The notes: a model not told the origin generated them from the letters alone. DNA of 64,000 nucleotides from CAYJKB01 sp964370625 (GCA_964370625.1 CAYJKB010000003.1:35755-99754); one strand, 5' to 3'. Shown: positions 42,806 through 52,880, numbered from the stretch's first letter. Translations and numbers: made by a program.

Positions 42806-45800
42806 TTAACCCTTTGTTTCTGTGTGTTCATCTTTTTCTGTCGTACTTTTATCTTCATGAGATTTATCATCAGCGTTATTTTTCTTTGACTCTTTATTTT
42901 TTTCGATTTTAGCAATTTTTTTGGCTAAAACCTTTTGATGACGAGCTTCTTTTTTAGCTACACGATTATTTGAACGTGTTTTCAAAATCGAATATACCAC
43001 AGGTGAGAATACCAGTGTTACAACCGTAGAAATAGCAAGACCAGAAATCATAACCACAGCCATAGGTACCATCGTTTCGCTATTTTCACCTTGTGCAAGT
43101 GCCATAGGTAATAGACCTAGTATTGTTGTAAGTGTTGTCATCATAACTGGGCGAATACGACGTGGACAAGCTCTTAATATCGCTGTCTGCATTTCTTCAC
43201 CACGTTCTTCACGTATTCTGATATAGTCAATAAGTACGATTGAGTTATTAACCACGATACCAGCAAGCATAATTACACCTATAAAGGCAGGCATACTAAC
43301 AGGCATATTTGTTAAGAATAATCCAAATAAACCACCCGCTAATCCAAGTGGGCTTGCAAGCATAATGATAAATGGTAATAACATTGATTCGAATTGAGAT
43401 GCCAAGATAAAGTAAACCAGTGCAATCGCAACAATTAACGCTTGACCTAATGTTGTAAATGATTCAATAATTTCATCCATTTCCCCACCCATATCAATTA
43501 AATATCCGTTTGGAAGTGGATAATTATCTATTATTTGTTGAACGCTTTGTGTAAGCATTGTGATATCAGCTCCAGCTTTTGCATCTGACGTTATAGATAC
43601 TGTACGCACCTGATTTTCACGAGAAATTTGCATTGAACCTAATTCAATATTTACATCAGCAATCATATCAAGTGGAACAGTTGCACCCATCTGTGTAGGT
43701 ATAGGCAGTGTTTTAAGGCTTTCCATGCTATCTGCATAAGAAGAGTCACCTTTAACTATTACATCAATTTCTTCGCCAGCCATAGAAAGTTTAGTGGCTG
43801 AAGCACCCGTTAGCTGTGCATTAACAGCACTACCAACTGTAGCTGATGTAAGCCCAAATCTTGCTGCTGCTTGTTTATCCAATGTTATATTAACTTGTGG
43901 AATACGTTCTGAAATTGATGATTTTACATCTTGACTTCCTTCAATAGTCTCTATTTGTGCTACTAAATCATTTGCTATTCGCTCAAGCATTTCAGAATCA
44001 CTACCTGAAACTGTAAATGCAATAGCAGTAGTTGAACCACCTGTCATTGTCATCCCTGCATCTGAAACTGTGATTTCAGCTCCTGCAATTCCAGATAATC
44101 TTTGGCGCATTTCATCACCAACTTCAAATACACTTCTATCACGTTCATCTAATGACACTAATGTAATTGTTGCTGATGCTGAATTTGCACTTGAGCTATA
44201 GAAAAGTGTTTCAATTTCAGGAATATCTTCTACAGCTGACATAACTTCTTCTGCAATTTCTGTTGTTTCTTCAAGCTCGCTTCCTGAAGGCAATGAAATT
44301 GATACAGTTATCGAGCCTTGGTCTGATGCTGGCATGAGTTCTACACCAACAACAGCAAGCGATGATAAGAATATTGCAAACAACACAAATGATGCTATCA
44401 TTGTAGTTTTTCTGAATTTCAAACAAGTTTTAAGTGCTTTTTCATATATGCCTAAAAGTGTTTTTGACAACTTACTTTTTTCTGTGTTTTTATTTGATTG
44501 TAATATTGGTAATTCTTCATCTCTATCAAGCAATGTATAACAAAGTAGAGGTACAAGTGTTAGTGCTACAACAAGTGATGATACTAAAAGTGCGATAATT
44601 GTTACACAAAATTCTAAGAACATATCCCCAGTCATTCCACCGGATAAACCAATTGGCAAAAATACTGCGATTGTTGTAAGTGTTGAAGCTGAAATTGAAA
44701 GAGCAACCTCTCCTGCACCACTTACACAAGAATCAAATCGTGTTTGACCATCTTCACGATATTTATAAATGTTTTCAAGTACAACAACTGAGTTATCAAC
44801 AATCATACCAACACCCATTGCCATACCACCAAGAGTCATTACGTTCATAGTAAGATCTAACGCTTGCATAATGATAAATGTACCAATCAAACTTACAGGC
44901 ATTGATACTGCGATTACTAATGTTGTTTTTAAGTTTTTAAGGAATGCTAACAATACAATTACAGCAAAGAGTATGCCGTACATAATATTTTCCATTACAG
45001 ATTGAATTGAAAGATTGATAAAATCTGCTTGGTCAAAGAAATTTACTATTTCAAATTCAGGATATTCAGCCAAAAACTCATCATAAGCTTTTAATACTTC
45101 TTCTGATGTTTCAACTGTGTTTACACCTGATTGTTTTTGAATTTCAAGTGAAATAGAATCTCTTCCGTTTAGCTTTGCTATAGAAGTTATTTCTTCTGGT
45201 CTAAGTGTAACTGTTGCGATTTCTGATAATGTTACAACTCCTCCAGTTGGAAGTGGAATCAGTGCATTTTCAATATCATTTACTGATTCAAATTCCCCAG
45301 TTGTACGAACCGTTAATGTCTTCGTTCCATTTTGAAGTTCACCTGATGGAATTGCCATATTATCTGCACGTAATATATTAGCTATATAATCAACTGTGAT
45401 ATTATATCCACGAAGTGCATCTGCATAAGTGTCAATTACTACTTCATTTGTATATCCACCCAAGATATTAACGGCTGCTACACCTTCAATTCGCTCTAAA
45501 GAAGGTACTAATGCATCTTCAAGCAAAGTTTGAATTTCATATATCGGCATATCTCCCGTTACACTAGATTGGATAATCGGCATAGCATCAAGGTCAATTG
45601 CCATAATCATAGGAGTTGATGCTCCTTCTGGCAAAAATCCTTCGATCATATCTACGCTCTCACGCACATTAACAATTGCTGTGTCCATATTAGTTCCATC
45701 AGCAAACTCTAGAATTACAGTTGTCATTCCTTCGGAAGTAGTTGAAGAAATTGTTTCAATTCCAGCAACACGAGCTGCAGCTTGTTCAAGTGGCTGTGTT

Positions 45801-45988
45801 ACTAATGATTCCATCTCTTCAGGACCTGTACCTGAATAACTAGATTGAATAATTGCAATTGGTATTTCAATGCTAGGCATTAAATCAAGGGCTATATTTT
45901 GAAATGATATAGCACCAAATACAACCATTGCAATGTAAATCATGAATGTAGTTACTTTACGGCGAATAGAAAATCCTGCCAAATTCAT
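42806..45988 (-). CDS. RND family efflux pump, inner-membrane subunit
   Basis: 1060 residues with the twelve-helix duplicated plan of the AcrB/HAE1 class: a first helix at 12-30, a large extracytoplasmic loop, helices 2-6, a second loop and helices 8-12. TM4 carries GMAMGVGMIVDNSVVVLEN with the proton-relay Asp. The C-terminal 50 residues are highly charged (Lys/Glu-rich). Driven by the proton gradient, it should export drugs or other amphiphiles. Its ATG overlaps the preceding stop (TAATG). Confidence 0.92.
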   Translation of the reverse strand: MNLAGFSIRRKVTTFMIYIAMVVFGAISFQNIALDLMPSIEIPIAIIQSSYSGTGPEEMESLVTQPLEQAAARVAGIETISSTTSEGMTTVILEFADGTNMDTAIVNVRESVDMIEGFLPEGASTPMIMAIDLDAMPIIQSSVTGDMPIYEIQTLLEDALVPSLERIEGVAAVNILGGYTNEVVIDTYADALRGYNITVDYIANILRADNMAIPSGELQNGTKTLTVRTTGEFESVNDIENALIPLPTGGVVTLSEIATVTLRPEEITSIAKLNGRDSISLEIQKQSGVNTVETSEEVLKAYDEFLAEYPEFEIVNFFDQADFINLSIQSVMENIMYGILFAVIVLLAFLKNLKTTLVIAVSMPVSLIGTFIIMQALDLTMNVMTLGGMAMGVGMIVDNSVVVLENIYKYREDGQTRFDSCVSGAGEVALSISASTLTTIAVFLPIGLSGGMTGDMFLEFCVTIIALLVSSLVVALTLVPLLCYTLLDRDEELPILQSNKNTEKSKLSKTLLGIYEKALKTCLKFRKTTMIASFVLFAIFLSSLAVVGVELMPASDQGSITVSISLPSGSELEETTEIAEEVMSAVEDIPEIETLFYSSSANSASATITLVSLDERDRSVFEVGDEMRQRLSGIAGAEITVSDAGMTMTGGSTTAIAFTVSGSDSEMLERIANDLVAQIETIEGSQDVKSSISERIPQVNITLDKQAAARFGLTSATVGSAVNAQLTGASATKLSMAGEEIDVIVKGDSSYADSMESLKTLPIPTQMGATVPLDMIADVNIELGSMQISRENQVRTVSITSDAKAGADITMLTQSVQQIIDNYPLPNGYLIDMGGEMDEIIESFTTLGQALIVAIALVYFILASQFESMLLPFIIMLASPLGLAGGLFGLFLTNMPVSMPAFIGVIMLAGIVVNNSIVLIDYIRIREERGEEMQTAILRACPRRIRPVMMTTLTTILGLLPMALAQGENSETMVPMAVVMISGLAISTVVTLVFSPVVYSILKTRSNNRVAKKEARHQKVLAKKIAKIEKNKESKKNNADDKSHEDKSTTEKDEHTETKG

Positions 45989-47112
45989 TAGTTGACCTCC
46001 CCATTAACCGTTACCATTTGTCCATCTTCAACATAATCTTGACCACTAGTTACAAGTGTTTCACCGCCAACTAAACCTGATAATACTTCTGTATCTAACC
46101 CATCTGATAAACCAGTTGTAATATTAATTTTAGTTACAGATTTATCTGCATTTACAATAAATACATAATCACCTTCTGCATCATTTAAAATACTATCTGA
46201 TGGAATTTTTACAGCTCCCACTGATGTATTCGTTGCAAAAGTTACATTACAGAACATACCTACAGTATATTCTTCGCTTTGTGGCAATGTAATTTTCACA
46301 TCATACATTTGCGTTTGTGCATTTGTTGTTGGCGCAATGCTATCTACAGTTGCTGAAAGTTCTAAATTCCCAGCTGCTGGAATTACAATTTTTGCATTAT
46401 CCCCAGCTTTAACTACACTTAATAATGTTTCTGGAATAGCTACTGAAATTTCTGGAAGATGTGTTTCTGAAATTATAATAGCTGGATTTGCATTTGATGC
46501 CATGCTATCTTCAACTATATTAACAGCTGTAATAACACCTGAAATTGGCGCTTTAACACTTGCATCAGCTAACATATCAAGAATATCTTCCATTCCATCT
46601 TCTAAGCCTTCAAGCTGGCTTTCATTTTGAGTTTGAGTTTGTAGCAATGCAAGTTTAACTTGATCAAGTTGCATTTGTGATGCAGCACCAATATCAAATA
46701 AGGCTTGTGTATCATCTACATTTTTTTGCGCTAAACGAAGTGATTCTGTAGCTAAAGTATTCGTTCTATTATAATTATCTAAAAGTGGTTGATATTCTTT
46801 GTTGATATCATCTTTGTTCATTACAAAAAGAATTTGATTTTCTGAAACAGTGTCTCCTACAGAAACTCTTAAATCTTCAACTTCACCATGAACAGGTGGC
46901 ATCACCATAACTTCGCTACTTGCAACAATTTTTCCAGAAAGTGAAGTAGTTGTAGATATATCACCAGTTTGAACTAATGCAGTTTCTACAGGTGTCGCAG
47001 GTGCAACAGCAGGCACTACAGCACCATCATCAGAAGCAGGCGCACAGCCTTGAAGTACAGTTAATGTCATTATTGATGCTAGACTTAAAGCTAAAATATG
47101 TTTTTTATTCAT
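45988..47112 (-). CDS. Periplasmic-adaptor-type (MFP/HlyD) efflux subunit, lipoprotein
   Basis: 374 residues from the ATG at 47112 (AAGGAG upstream). A lipobox LQGCAP follows the signal. Lipoyl-type half-motifs flank a short helical hairpin (about 120-185), then barrel and membrane-proximal domains: VMPPVHGEVEDLRVSVGDTVSEN, VKAPISGVITAVN, and later VKIPSDSILNDAEGDYVFIV. It should join the RND pump to the TolC-like protein encoded just upstream. Confidence 0.9.
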   Translation of the reverse strand: MNKKHILALSLASIMTLTVLQGCAPASDDGAVVPAVAPATPVETALVQTGDISTTTSLSGKIVASSEVMVMPPVHGEVEDLRVSVGDTVSENQILFVMNKDDINKEYQPLLDNYNRTNTLATESLRLAQKNVDDTQALFDIGAASQMQLDQVKLALLQTQTQNESQLEGLEDGMEDILDMLADASVKAPISGVITAVNIVEDSMASNANPAIIISETHLPEISVAIPETLLSVVKAGDNAKIVIPAAGNLELSATVDSIAPTTNAQTQMYDVKITLPQSEEYTVGMFCNVTFATNTSVGAVKIPSDSILNDAEGDYVFIVNADKSVTKINITTGLSDGLDTEVLSGLVGGETLVTSGQDYVEDGQMVTVNGEVN

Positions 47113-47128
47113 TATTAATCTCCTTAAA

Positions 47129-48370
47129 TTATTGAGGTAAAATACCATCTAGTGCCCATTTATACTGTTCAACAGCTGTTTTTATATTCAGTTCAGCACT
47201 TTTTAAATTATTCTCTGCACTAGCAACATTATCTTGTGCTGTTAAATATTCAAGTTTTGAAATCATGCCTCTGTCATATTTTGTTTTTGCTATTTCAAGT
47301 TCACGATTTGCAAAATCAAGGTTAGTTTTTTCGTTTTCAAGCAGACGCTGACGTTCTTCTATGCTACGCACAAGGTTTGACATTTTATATTCGATATTGT
47401 CTTTTGCTACTTCAATTTGAAGCTCCATGTTATCTTGTTGTGCAAACATAGCAGTTCTATCCACATCAGGTGATGTATCATTAATCATATCTTCAAAATC
47501 ATCAAGTTCTTCTAATTGATTATTTAGTTCAAAATTATTTTCTGTTGCAGTTATTATATCTTGTTCTAAATTCATAGCAGAAATATCAGCAGATACATTT
47601 GCAGTAGTCGGTGAGATAGAAATTTCATCAGAGAATTTTCGCCCCATCATGATATTTAGTTGCTGTTCTAAGCCTATCATTTCAAATTCAAGACTTGACA
47701 CACCATTTTCAAGTGCACTTTTGCCATTTCTTGCACTTTCTAAATCGAATAATGAAATTTGACCTAGTTCATATCGTTTTTCAAGTTGAACTATATTTCT
47801 TTCAAGTGAAGTTAGGTTATTTTTAAGTTCATCTTTTTGTAAATCCATTGAGTTATACGCAAGATACATAGTTTGTGCTCCAGATACAATTTGGTCAGCA
47901 ATCATATCAAATTGGTCACGCATTTGCTGAATATCTTCCTCACTCGTTGGGTTAAGGTCAGACAATCCTGATGACATATCTCTTTTTGTTGATTCAATAG
48001 ACGCTATTTGAGCATCAATTAATGCACTAATTACAACATTTTGCTTTTGAATGTTACCGTCAAACTCATCACCTAGTCCTGCATCTGGTAAATTATTTTT
48101 AAGTTCAAACAATGCATTTTGCTGTGCATCTAGTGCAGCTAAACCACCAAAAATACCATCTTGTATATCGCTATTATTGTTGTCTTGATTTTCAAATGCA
48201 ATCATGTTAAACTCATTTGATTTAATCGTTGTATTGCCTTCTCTTACAAGTGCATCAATTTGCTCATATGTAATCAATGAATTATTTGTAGTTTGTGTTG
48301 CAGTTTCTGTCGCCGAAACTATACCTACAAGTAATGTTGCCGCTAGAACAGCTGACGTTATACGTTTCAT
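47129..48370 (-). CDS. TolC-like coiled-coil exported protein
   Basis: 413 residues, with a signal peptide cleaved near residue 19 (VSA). The remainder is mostly long heptad-rich helices arranged in two similar halves: LERNIVQLEKRYELGQISLFDLESA and LENEKTNLDFANRELEIAKTKYDRGMISKLEYLTAQ (each quoted in part by family), the TolC repeat signature with R/KYxxGxIS. It lacks clear barrel strands, and at 413 residues is a little shorter than Gram-negative TolC. It is first in the operon. Its role in a presumed single-membrane cell is unclear. Confidence 0.8.
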   Translation of the reverse strand: MKRITSAVLAATLLVGIVSATETATQTTNNSLITYEQIDALVREGNTTIKSNEFNMIAFENQDNNNSDIQDGIFGGLAALDAQQNALFELKNNLPDAGLGDEFDGNIQKQNVVISALIDAQIASIESTKRDMSSGLSDLNPTSEEDIQQMRDQFDMIADQIVSGAQTMYLAYNSMDLQKDELKNNLTSLERNIVQLEKRYELGQISLFDLESARNGKSALENGVSSLEFEMIGLEQQLNIMMGRKFSDEISISPTTANVSADISAMNLEQDIITATENNFELNNQLEELDDFEDMINDTSPDVDRTAMFAQQDNMELQIEVAKDNIEYKMSNLVRSIEERQRLLENEKTNLDFANRELEIAKTKYDRGMISKLEYLTAQDNVASAENNLKSAELNIKTAVEQYKWALDGILPQ

Positions 48371-48421
48371 TATATTGCTCCATTCTTATTTTTTGTTAAT
48401 TTTTCCTAAATTAGAAATAAA

Positions 48422-48437
48422 CTGACTGGTCAGTCAG
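48422..48437. promoter_or_regulatory. TetR-type operator O1
   Basis: CTGACTGGTCAGTCAG, 7-bp arms around GT; it lies downstream of the -10 of the pump promoter. Confidence 0.75.
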
Positions 48438-48452
48438 AAATCTACCTAGTAG

Positions 48453-48481
48453 AGTATATTACATACTGACTGACAAGTCAA
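48453..48481 (-). promoter_or_regulatory. Promoter of the efflux operon
   Basis: On the minus strand TTGACT (48481-48476), 17-bp spacer, TATACT (48458-48453). Operators flank it on both sides. Confidence 0.8.
48466..48481. promoter_or_regulatory. TetR-type operator O2
   Basis: CTGACTGACAAGTCAA; its reverse complement matches O1 at 14 of 16 positions. It covers the -35; the centres are 44 bp apart, about four helical turns. Confidence 0.72.
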
Positions 48482-48577
48482 TACCTTTTTCTGCTTTTTT
48501 TCATTGACTAGCACTCTAAATTGTGTCAAAATATATATTAAATAAATTAATTTAAATTTCAAAGGAGAATTACAGAT

Positions 48578-49162
48578 ATGGATAAGTTATCACTATGTAA
48601 AAATTTTGAAAAGCACAAGTTCTCTTTTTTGTATTTTGATACAAAAGAGCAAGCCACAGAATATTTTAAACAGACTATTAAAAACAAAGTTATTACTTTT
48701 GGTGGTTCTGTTACTCTTGAAGAAATTTCGCTTTATGAGACTTTGAAGAATGAAAATGATATCCATTGGCATAAAATAACCCCAGGACATTATATGCAAA
48801 CTCCCGAGGTATATATTACATCTGCAAATGGAATTACTGAAAATGGCGAAATTGTCAATATAGATGGCAGAGTAAATCGTGTGGCTGGTTCAATTTATGG
48901 CGTTTCTCATGTTTATGTCATATGTGGAATTAACAAACTATGTAAAACATTAGATGATGCAATTTTTCGTGCTAAAAACATTGCTGCCCCTAAAAATGCA
49001 CAACGTTTAGAAAGAAAAACTCCATGTGCTATACATGCTGATAAATGTTATGATTGTAATTCTGATGAGCGAATTTGTTCAGTTTTAGCCGTTACAATGC
49101 AGAAACCAATGGGAATGGAAAATTATACTGTTGTTTTAATTAATGAAAATTTAGGATATTAA
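48578..49162 (+). CDS. LUD-domain (LutC/YkgG-type) protein
   Basis: 194 residues. The lactate-utilisation-protein fold is seen in ITFGGSVTLEEISLYETL, the VYITSANGITENGEIVNIDG read in two parts, and NRVAGSIYGVSHVYVICG. LutC is one subunit of the LutABC lactate oxidase, but lutA and lutB are absent, and single LUD proteins with C-terminal cysteines (CYDCNSDERIC here) are frequent in clostridia with unknown activity. GGAG precedes the ATG. Confidence 0.85.
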   Translation: MDKLSLCKNFEKHKFSFLYFDTKEQATEYFKQTIKNKVITFGGSVTLEEISLYETLKNENDIHWHKITPGHYMQTPEVYITSANGITENGEIVNIDGRVNRVAGSIYGVSHVYVICGINKLCKTLDDAIFRAKNIAAPKNAQRLERKTPCAIHADKCYDCNSDERICSVLAVTMQKPMGMENYTVVLINENLGY

Positions 49163-49167
49163 AAAAT

Positions 49168-49196
49168 AAAGGTGTGACCAAATAGGTCACACCTTT
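49168..49196. terminator. Bidirectional terminator
   Basis: AAAGGTGTGACC (49168-49179) pairs with GGTCACACCTTT (49185-49196). Confidence 0.85.
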
Positions 49197-49202
49197 AATC
49201 TT

Positions 49203-49577
49203 TTAGTTTTTAATTTTTTTCATATGCTCGCGAATTTTGTCAAAAGTTTCTTCGCTTAAACAATGTTCAATTTTACAAGCATCATCAAGTGCTGTTTGTT
49301 CATTTACTCCTAATGTTTTAAGGAGTTCCACCAATACATTATGCCTATCATAAACACTTTGAGCAACTTGTTCTCCTATATCACTTAGAACTATATAACC
49401 ATCGTTATCCATTGTTATATGTCCACTTTCACGAAGCTTTTTCATAGCAACACTAACACTAGGTTTTGAAAAACCTAACTCATTAACTACATCTATAGAA
49501 CGAACATTTCCAATTCGCTGTCTTAGCACCAATATAGTTTCAAGGTAATCTTCTGCTGATTTATATAAATTACTCAT
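49203..49577 (-). CDS. DtxR/MntR family metal-dependent regulator
   Basis: 124 residues. The N-terminal winged helix-turn-helix (SAEDYLETILVLRQRIGNVRS, DVVNELGFSKPSVSVAMKKL) is followed by a dimerisation/metal domain with ligands in the DDACKIEHCLSEETFDKI block (Glu, His, Cys, Glu). It lacks the SH3 domain of long DtxR, as in MntR. Fe(II) or Mn(II) would activate DNA binding. A TTAG-N6-CTAA box lies upstream of its own promoter and two more are at feo, so feo is a plausible target. Confidence 0.92.
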   Translation of the reverse strand: MSNLYKSAEDYLETILVLRQRIGNVRSIDVVNELGFSKPSVSVAMKKLRESGHITMDNDGYIVLSDIGEQVAQSVYDRHNVLVELLKTLGVNEQTALDDACKIEHCLSEETFDKIREHMKKIKN

Positions 49578-49629
49578 AAGTCCTCCAGTTGATAAAATTA
49601 AATTGCAATTACTTACAACTCCTTAAATT

Positions 49630-49658
49630 ATTTTAACATAAACAGTTTTTGTAATCAA
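49630..49658 (-). promoter_or_regulatory. Promoter of the dtxR-type gene
   Basis: On the minus strand TTGATT (49658-49653), 17-bp spacer, TAAAAT (49635-49630). Confidence 0.6.
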
Positions 49659-49662
49659 TAGG

Positions 49663-49676
49663 TTAGCTGTGTCTAA
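49663..49676. promoter_or_regulatory. DtxR-type box at the regulator's own promoter
   Basis: TTAGCTGTGTCTAA fits TTAG-N6-CTAA and ends 5 bases from the -35. It suggests autoregulation. Confidence 0.45.
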
Positions 49677-49682
49677 ATTTTG

Positions 49683-51815
49683 TTATTTCCTAAAAAATTT
49701 ATCTTTGAATTTTTTTAATAAACTTTTTTTATTTTTTTGTTGTGATATTTCTTGAATACTAATGTCTGAATAATGCTTTAAAAAGTATTTTTGGCTGTCA
49801 AAACTTTCTTTATCGTTATCACACTTATAATATGAACCATCATAATTAAGACAACGTGCTTTAACATTATCCCTTTCTACTATATTCATTATCATACATA
49901 TATTTTCAATAATGTTCTTATCAAATATCGGACAAGCAACTTCAATTCTACGTCCTGTATTTCGTGTCATTAAATCAGCCGATGAAATATATATCTTTTG
50001 CTCGTCCCCTTCTCCAAAACTATAAATACGTGAATGTTCTAAAAATCTATTTACAATGCTCATAGCCTGAATATTTTCTGTCTCTCCTGTAATCCCAGGC
50101 ACAAGACAACAAATACCTCTCACAATTAATAATACACGCACACCAGCTTTTGATGCTTCAGCAAGCTTATCTATAAAATCAATATCTGTAAAAGAGTTGA
50201 CTTTAAAAGAAATTTTCCCTTTTGAACCCTTTTCAATTTCATCATCAATCAGTTTTAATAGCTTTGGCTTAAGCCCTTCCGGAGCTACTAGAAGATGATT
50301 ATAATTATCTGATGTACTGCTAATTGACATACATTTAAAAAATTCAACAACATCTGTTCCAATATTTTTGTTTGCTGTAATTAATGCTAAATCTGTGTAT
50401 AGTTCTGCTGTTTTTTCATTGTAATTTCCTGTGCCAATTTGAGTTATATATTGTACTTGATCTGCTTTATCCTTCATCGTTATAAGGCATACCTTTGAAT
50501 GAGTTTTAAATTCACCAAATCCATAAATAATTTTACAGCCAGCATCTTCAAGCCTTTCAGACCAGTCTATATTATTTTGTTCATCAAATCGTGCACGAAG
50601 CTCCATAAGAACTGTAACTTCTTTTCCATTTTCAGCAGCTGCACATAAATATTCAACTAATTTTGCTTTTTTAGCTAGCCTATAAATTGTAATTTTAATT
50701 GAAATTACACTTTTTTCATATGCAGATTCTTTTATCATTTGTAAAAAAACATCCATACTTTGATATGGGTAATGAAGTAACACATCTTTATTTCTTACTT
50801 GTTTTAAAATGCTATGTTTTAAATCAACGTCTGGTGAAGGCGCTGGTTTAAATGGTGGATAAATTAGTTGTTTATGCTGTGCTGAAGATAATTTTGATTC
50901 TATGCCAAATACATATCCCATTTTAAGTGCTGTTTTTGTAATGAAAATATGTTTTGGTTGTATTTTAAATTTTTCACACATTTGCTGTGTAAAACCAGGT
51001 GTCATATGATAATTTGCTTCAAGCCTTACAACTGCAAGTCTATTTCTTTTGTGTAGCATTTTTTTCATATGGGTTCGAAAATCTACAATATCATCAAATG
51101 CTTCATCATCTGTAGAAATATCAGCATTACGTGTTATACATATGCAATTTTTCTCTTTAATCTCATAATGTCCGAATACTTTATCACAATAGTTATATAA
51201 TATGTTTTCAATTCTCACAAATCTTACATCACTGCCAGGTAAATACACAATTTCAGGCAATGATGGCGGTATAGGAAGCAAGCCTAAAATTTCTGCATTT
51301 TTATGCTTAAGCATTGTCATAATATATATTTCTTTTGTTCGAATATGTGGAAATGGATGATGTGTATCTACAATTTGTGGAGATAAAATTGGCTCTATAT
51401 TTGTTTTATAATATTCTTTAATAAATGCAATTTCATTTGTTTCTAGCTCATCTATTTCAAGTGCATAAACACCATAATTTCGAAGCCCATCTCGAATTTT
51501 ATTATATGCTAAATTCTTTTTTTGATATAATGGTGCTACTGCTTTATAAATTGCATCTAACTGTTCATCTGGTGACATACCCGATTTATTATCAATACTT
51601 TTAGGTGCTACATGTGATATATCAAATAAACTTCCTACTCTTATCATAAAAAATTCATCTAAGTTACTTGTAAAAATAGATAAAAATTTGAGTCTTTCAA
51701 TTAACGGAACAGAACGATCATCTGCTTCTTCGATTATTCTCTCATTAAATTTTAGCCACGACAATTCTCTGTTTTGAGTATAATTGCGTGTTTGTTTAGA
51801 GTGACCCAGCATCAT
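49683..51815 (-). CDS. ppk: Polyphosphate kinase 1
   Basis: 710 residues, full length. N-terminal block NRELSWLKFNERIIEEA, the tunnel-lining central domains and the two phospholipase-D-like C domains; the autophosphorylated His is in FKTHSKVCLI and the second conserved His in FLEHSRIYSFG. It polymerises the gamma-phosphate of ATP into polyphosphate. Its start overlaps the exopolyphosphatase stop by one base, and GGAGG precedes it. A Lys-rich C-terminal tail is present. Confidence 0.96.
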   Translation of the reverse strand: MMLGHSKQTRNYTQNRELSWLKFNERIIEEADDRSVPLIERLKFLSIFTSNLDEFFMIRVGSLFDISHVAPKSIDNKSGMSPDEQLDAIYKAVAPLYQKKNLAYNKIRDGLRNYGVYALEIDELETNEIAFIKEYYKTNIEPILSPQIVDTHHPFPHIRTKEIYIMTMLKHKNAEILGLLPIPPSLPEIVYLPGSDVRFVRIENILYNYCDKVFGHYEIKEKNCICITRNADISTDDEAFDDIVDFRTHMKKMLHKRNRLAVVRLEANYHMTPGFTQQMCEKFKIQPKHIFITKTALKMGYVFGIESKLSSAQHKQLIYPPFKPAPSPDVDLKHSILKQVRNKDVLLHYPYQSMDVFLQMIKESAYEKSVISIKITIYRLAKKAKLVEYLCAAAENGKEVTVLMELRARFDEQNNIDWSERLEDAGCKIIYGFGEFKTHSKVCLITMKDKADQVQYITQIGTGNYNEKTAELYTDLALITANKNIGTDVVEFFKCMSISSTSDNYNHLLVAPEGLKPKLLKLIDDEIEKGSKGKISFKVNSFTDIDFIDKLAEASKAGVRVLLIVRGICCLVPGITGETENIQAMSIVNRFLEHSRIYSFGEGDEQKIYISSADLMTRNTGRRIEVACPIFDKNIIENICMIMNIVERDNVKARCLNYDGSYYKCDNDKESFDSQKYFLKHYSDISIQEISQQKNKKSLLKKFKDKFFRK

Positions 51816-52714
51816 TACCTCTCCTCCAAAAATAATTTCGAGTATAGATATCCTTCACGCACACCATATTCAGCAACACTAACAGATTGTATATCATATT
51901 TTTTACAAACTGCATTTAAAATCATAAGGCCTGGAATAATAGTATGGATACGGTCTGGGGATGTTTTTATAATCTTTTCAATTGCAACACTTCTATCTTC
52001 AATTAAAGTATTTAGCATAATTTGCAATGATTGTATATCAATATTTCTATTTGAAGAATTTAATTCTTTAAATTCATTATGAAGTTTTCTAGCTCCACGA
52101 ACTGTTCCACCAATTCCACAAACTGCTGGGCATTCTCCTTCATAATCTACTTTTTTTAGCTCTTTTTTAATAGCTTTTTCAATTTTTTCAATTTCTTTTT
52201 TTGTTGGAAGTATATCAGATACATAATTTGAATATAAACTTAGTGAGCCTATTGGCATTGATATAGCTGTGTTCACTTTGCCACCTTGATAAAACACAAG
52301 TTCTGTACTTCCGCCACCGATATCAACCAGCATTCCTTCATGCATATCCATGAATTTTGTAACTGCAATATGGTCATAAAGAGCTTCTTGTTCACCTGAT
52401 ACTAAATCTATTTTAAACCCTGTTGAATCTTCTATAGCTGTTAGTGTTTCATTTGTATTTCCAATATTTCTAAGTGATGCTGTAGCAAAAACAAACACAT
52501 CACGAACATCTATATTATCTAAAATTTGTCTATATAAAGATAACACTCTTATTGCTTTATTTAGTCCTTTTTCTGATAGATTACCTTCTTTTGTAACATA
52601 TCCTGCAAGACCTGCCATATTTTTTTTATGAAGCATAGGTCTAATCGTTGTATCTGTTTTTTTATAAACTGACAGCCTAATTGTATTAGACCCTATATCA
52701 ATGACACCATACAT
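51815..52714 (-). CDS. ppx: Exopolyphosphatase / pppGpp phosphatase (Ppx/GppA family)
   Basis: 299 residues from the ATG at 52714 with GGAGG 8 bases upstream. ASKHA-fold motifs: YGVIDIGSNTIRLSVY (phosphate-1), VFATASLRNIGN, LVDIGGGSTELVFY (phosphate-2) and GIGGTVRGARKL. It is the short form without the C-terminal HD domain. It degrades polyphosphate or pppGpp; coupling to ppk argues for polyphosphate turnover. Confidence 0.92.
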   Translation of the reverse strand: MYGVIDIGSNTIRLSVYKKTDTTIRPMLHKKNMAGLAGYVTKEGNLSEKGLNKAIRVLSLYRQILDNIDVRDVFVFATASLRNIGNTNETLTAIEDSTGFKIDLVSGEQEALYDHIAVTKFMDMHEGMLVDIGGGSTELVFYQGGKVNTAISMPIGSLSLYSNYVSDILPTKKEIEKIEKAIKKELKKVDYEGECPAVCGIGGTVRGARKLHNEFKELNSSNRNIDIQSLQIMLNTLIEDRSVAIEKIIKTSPDRIHTIIPGLMILNAVCKKYDIQSVSVAEYGVREGYLYSKLFLEER

Positions 52715-52880
52715 AATCTTTCCCTCCAAATATTTTTAATACAAATAATTTTATTATATCCTCAAATTGTTAAATATCTGTGTGCAAAAAACAAGTTAAA
52801 TGTAAAATCCCACAGAATATTAACCAAATTCATATACATTTGTGCATTAATGATAATATTACCTGTAGTTTATTATATAT

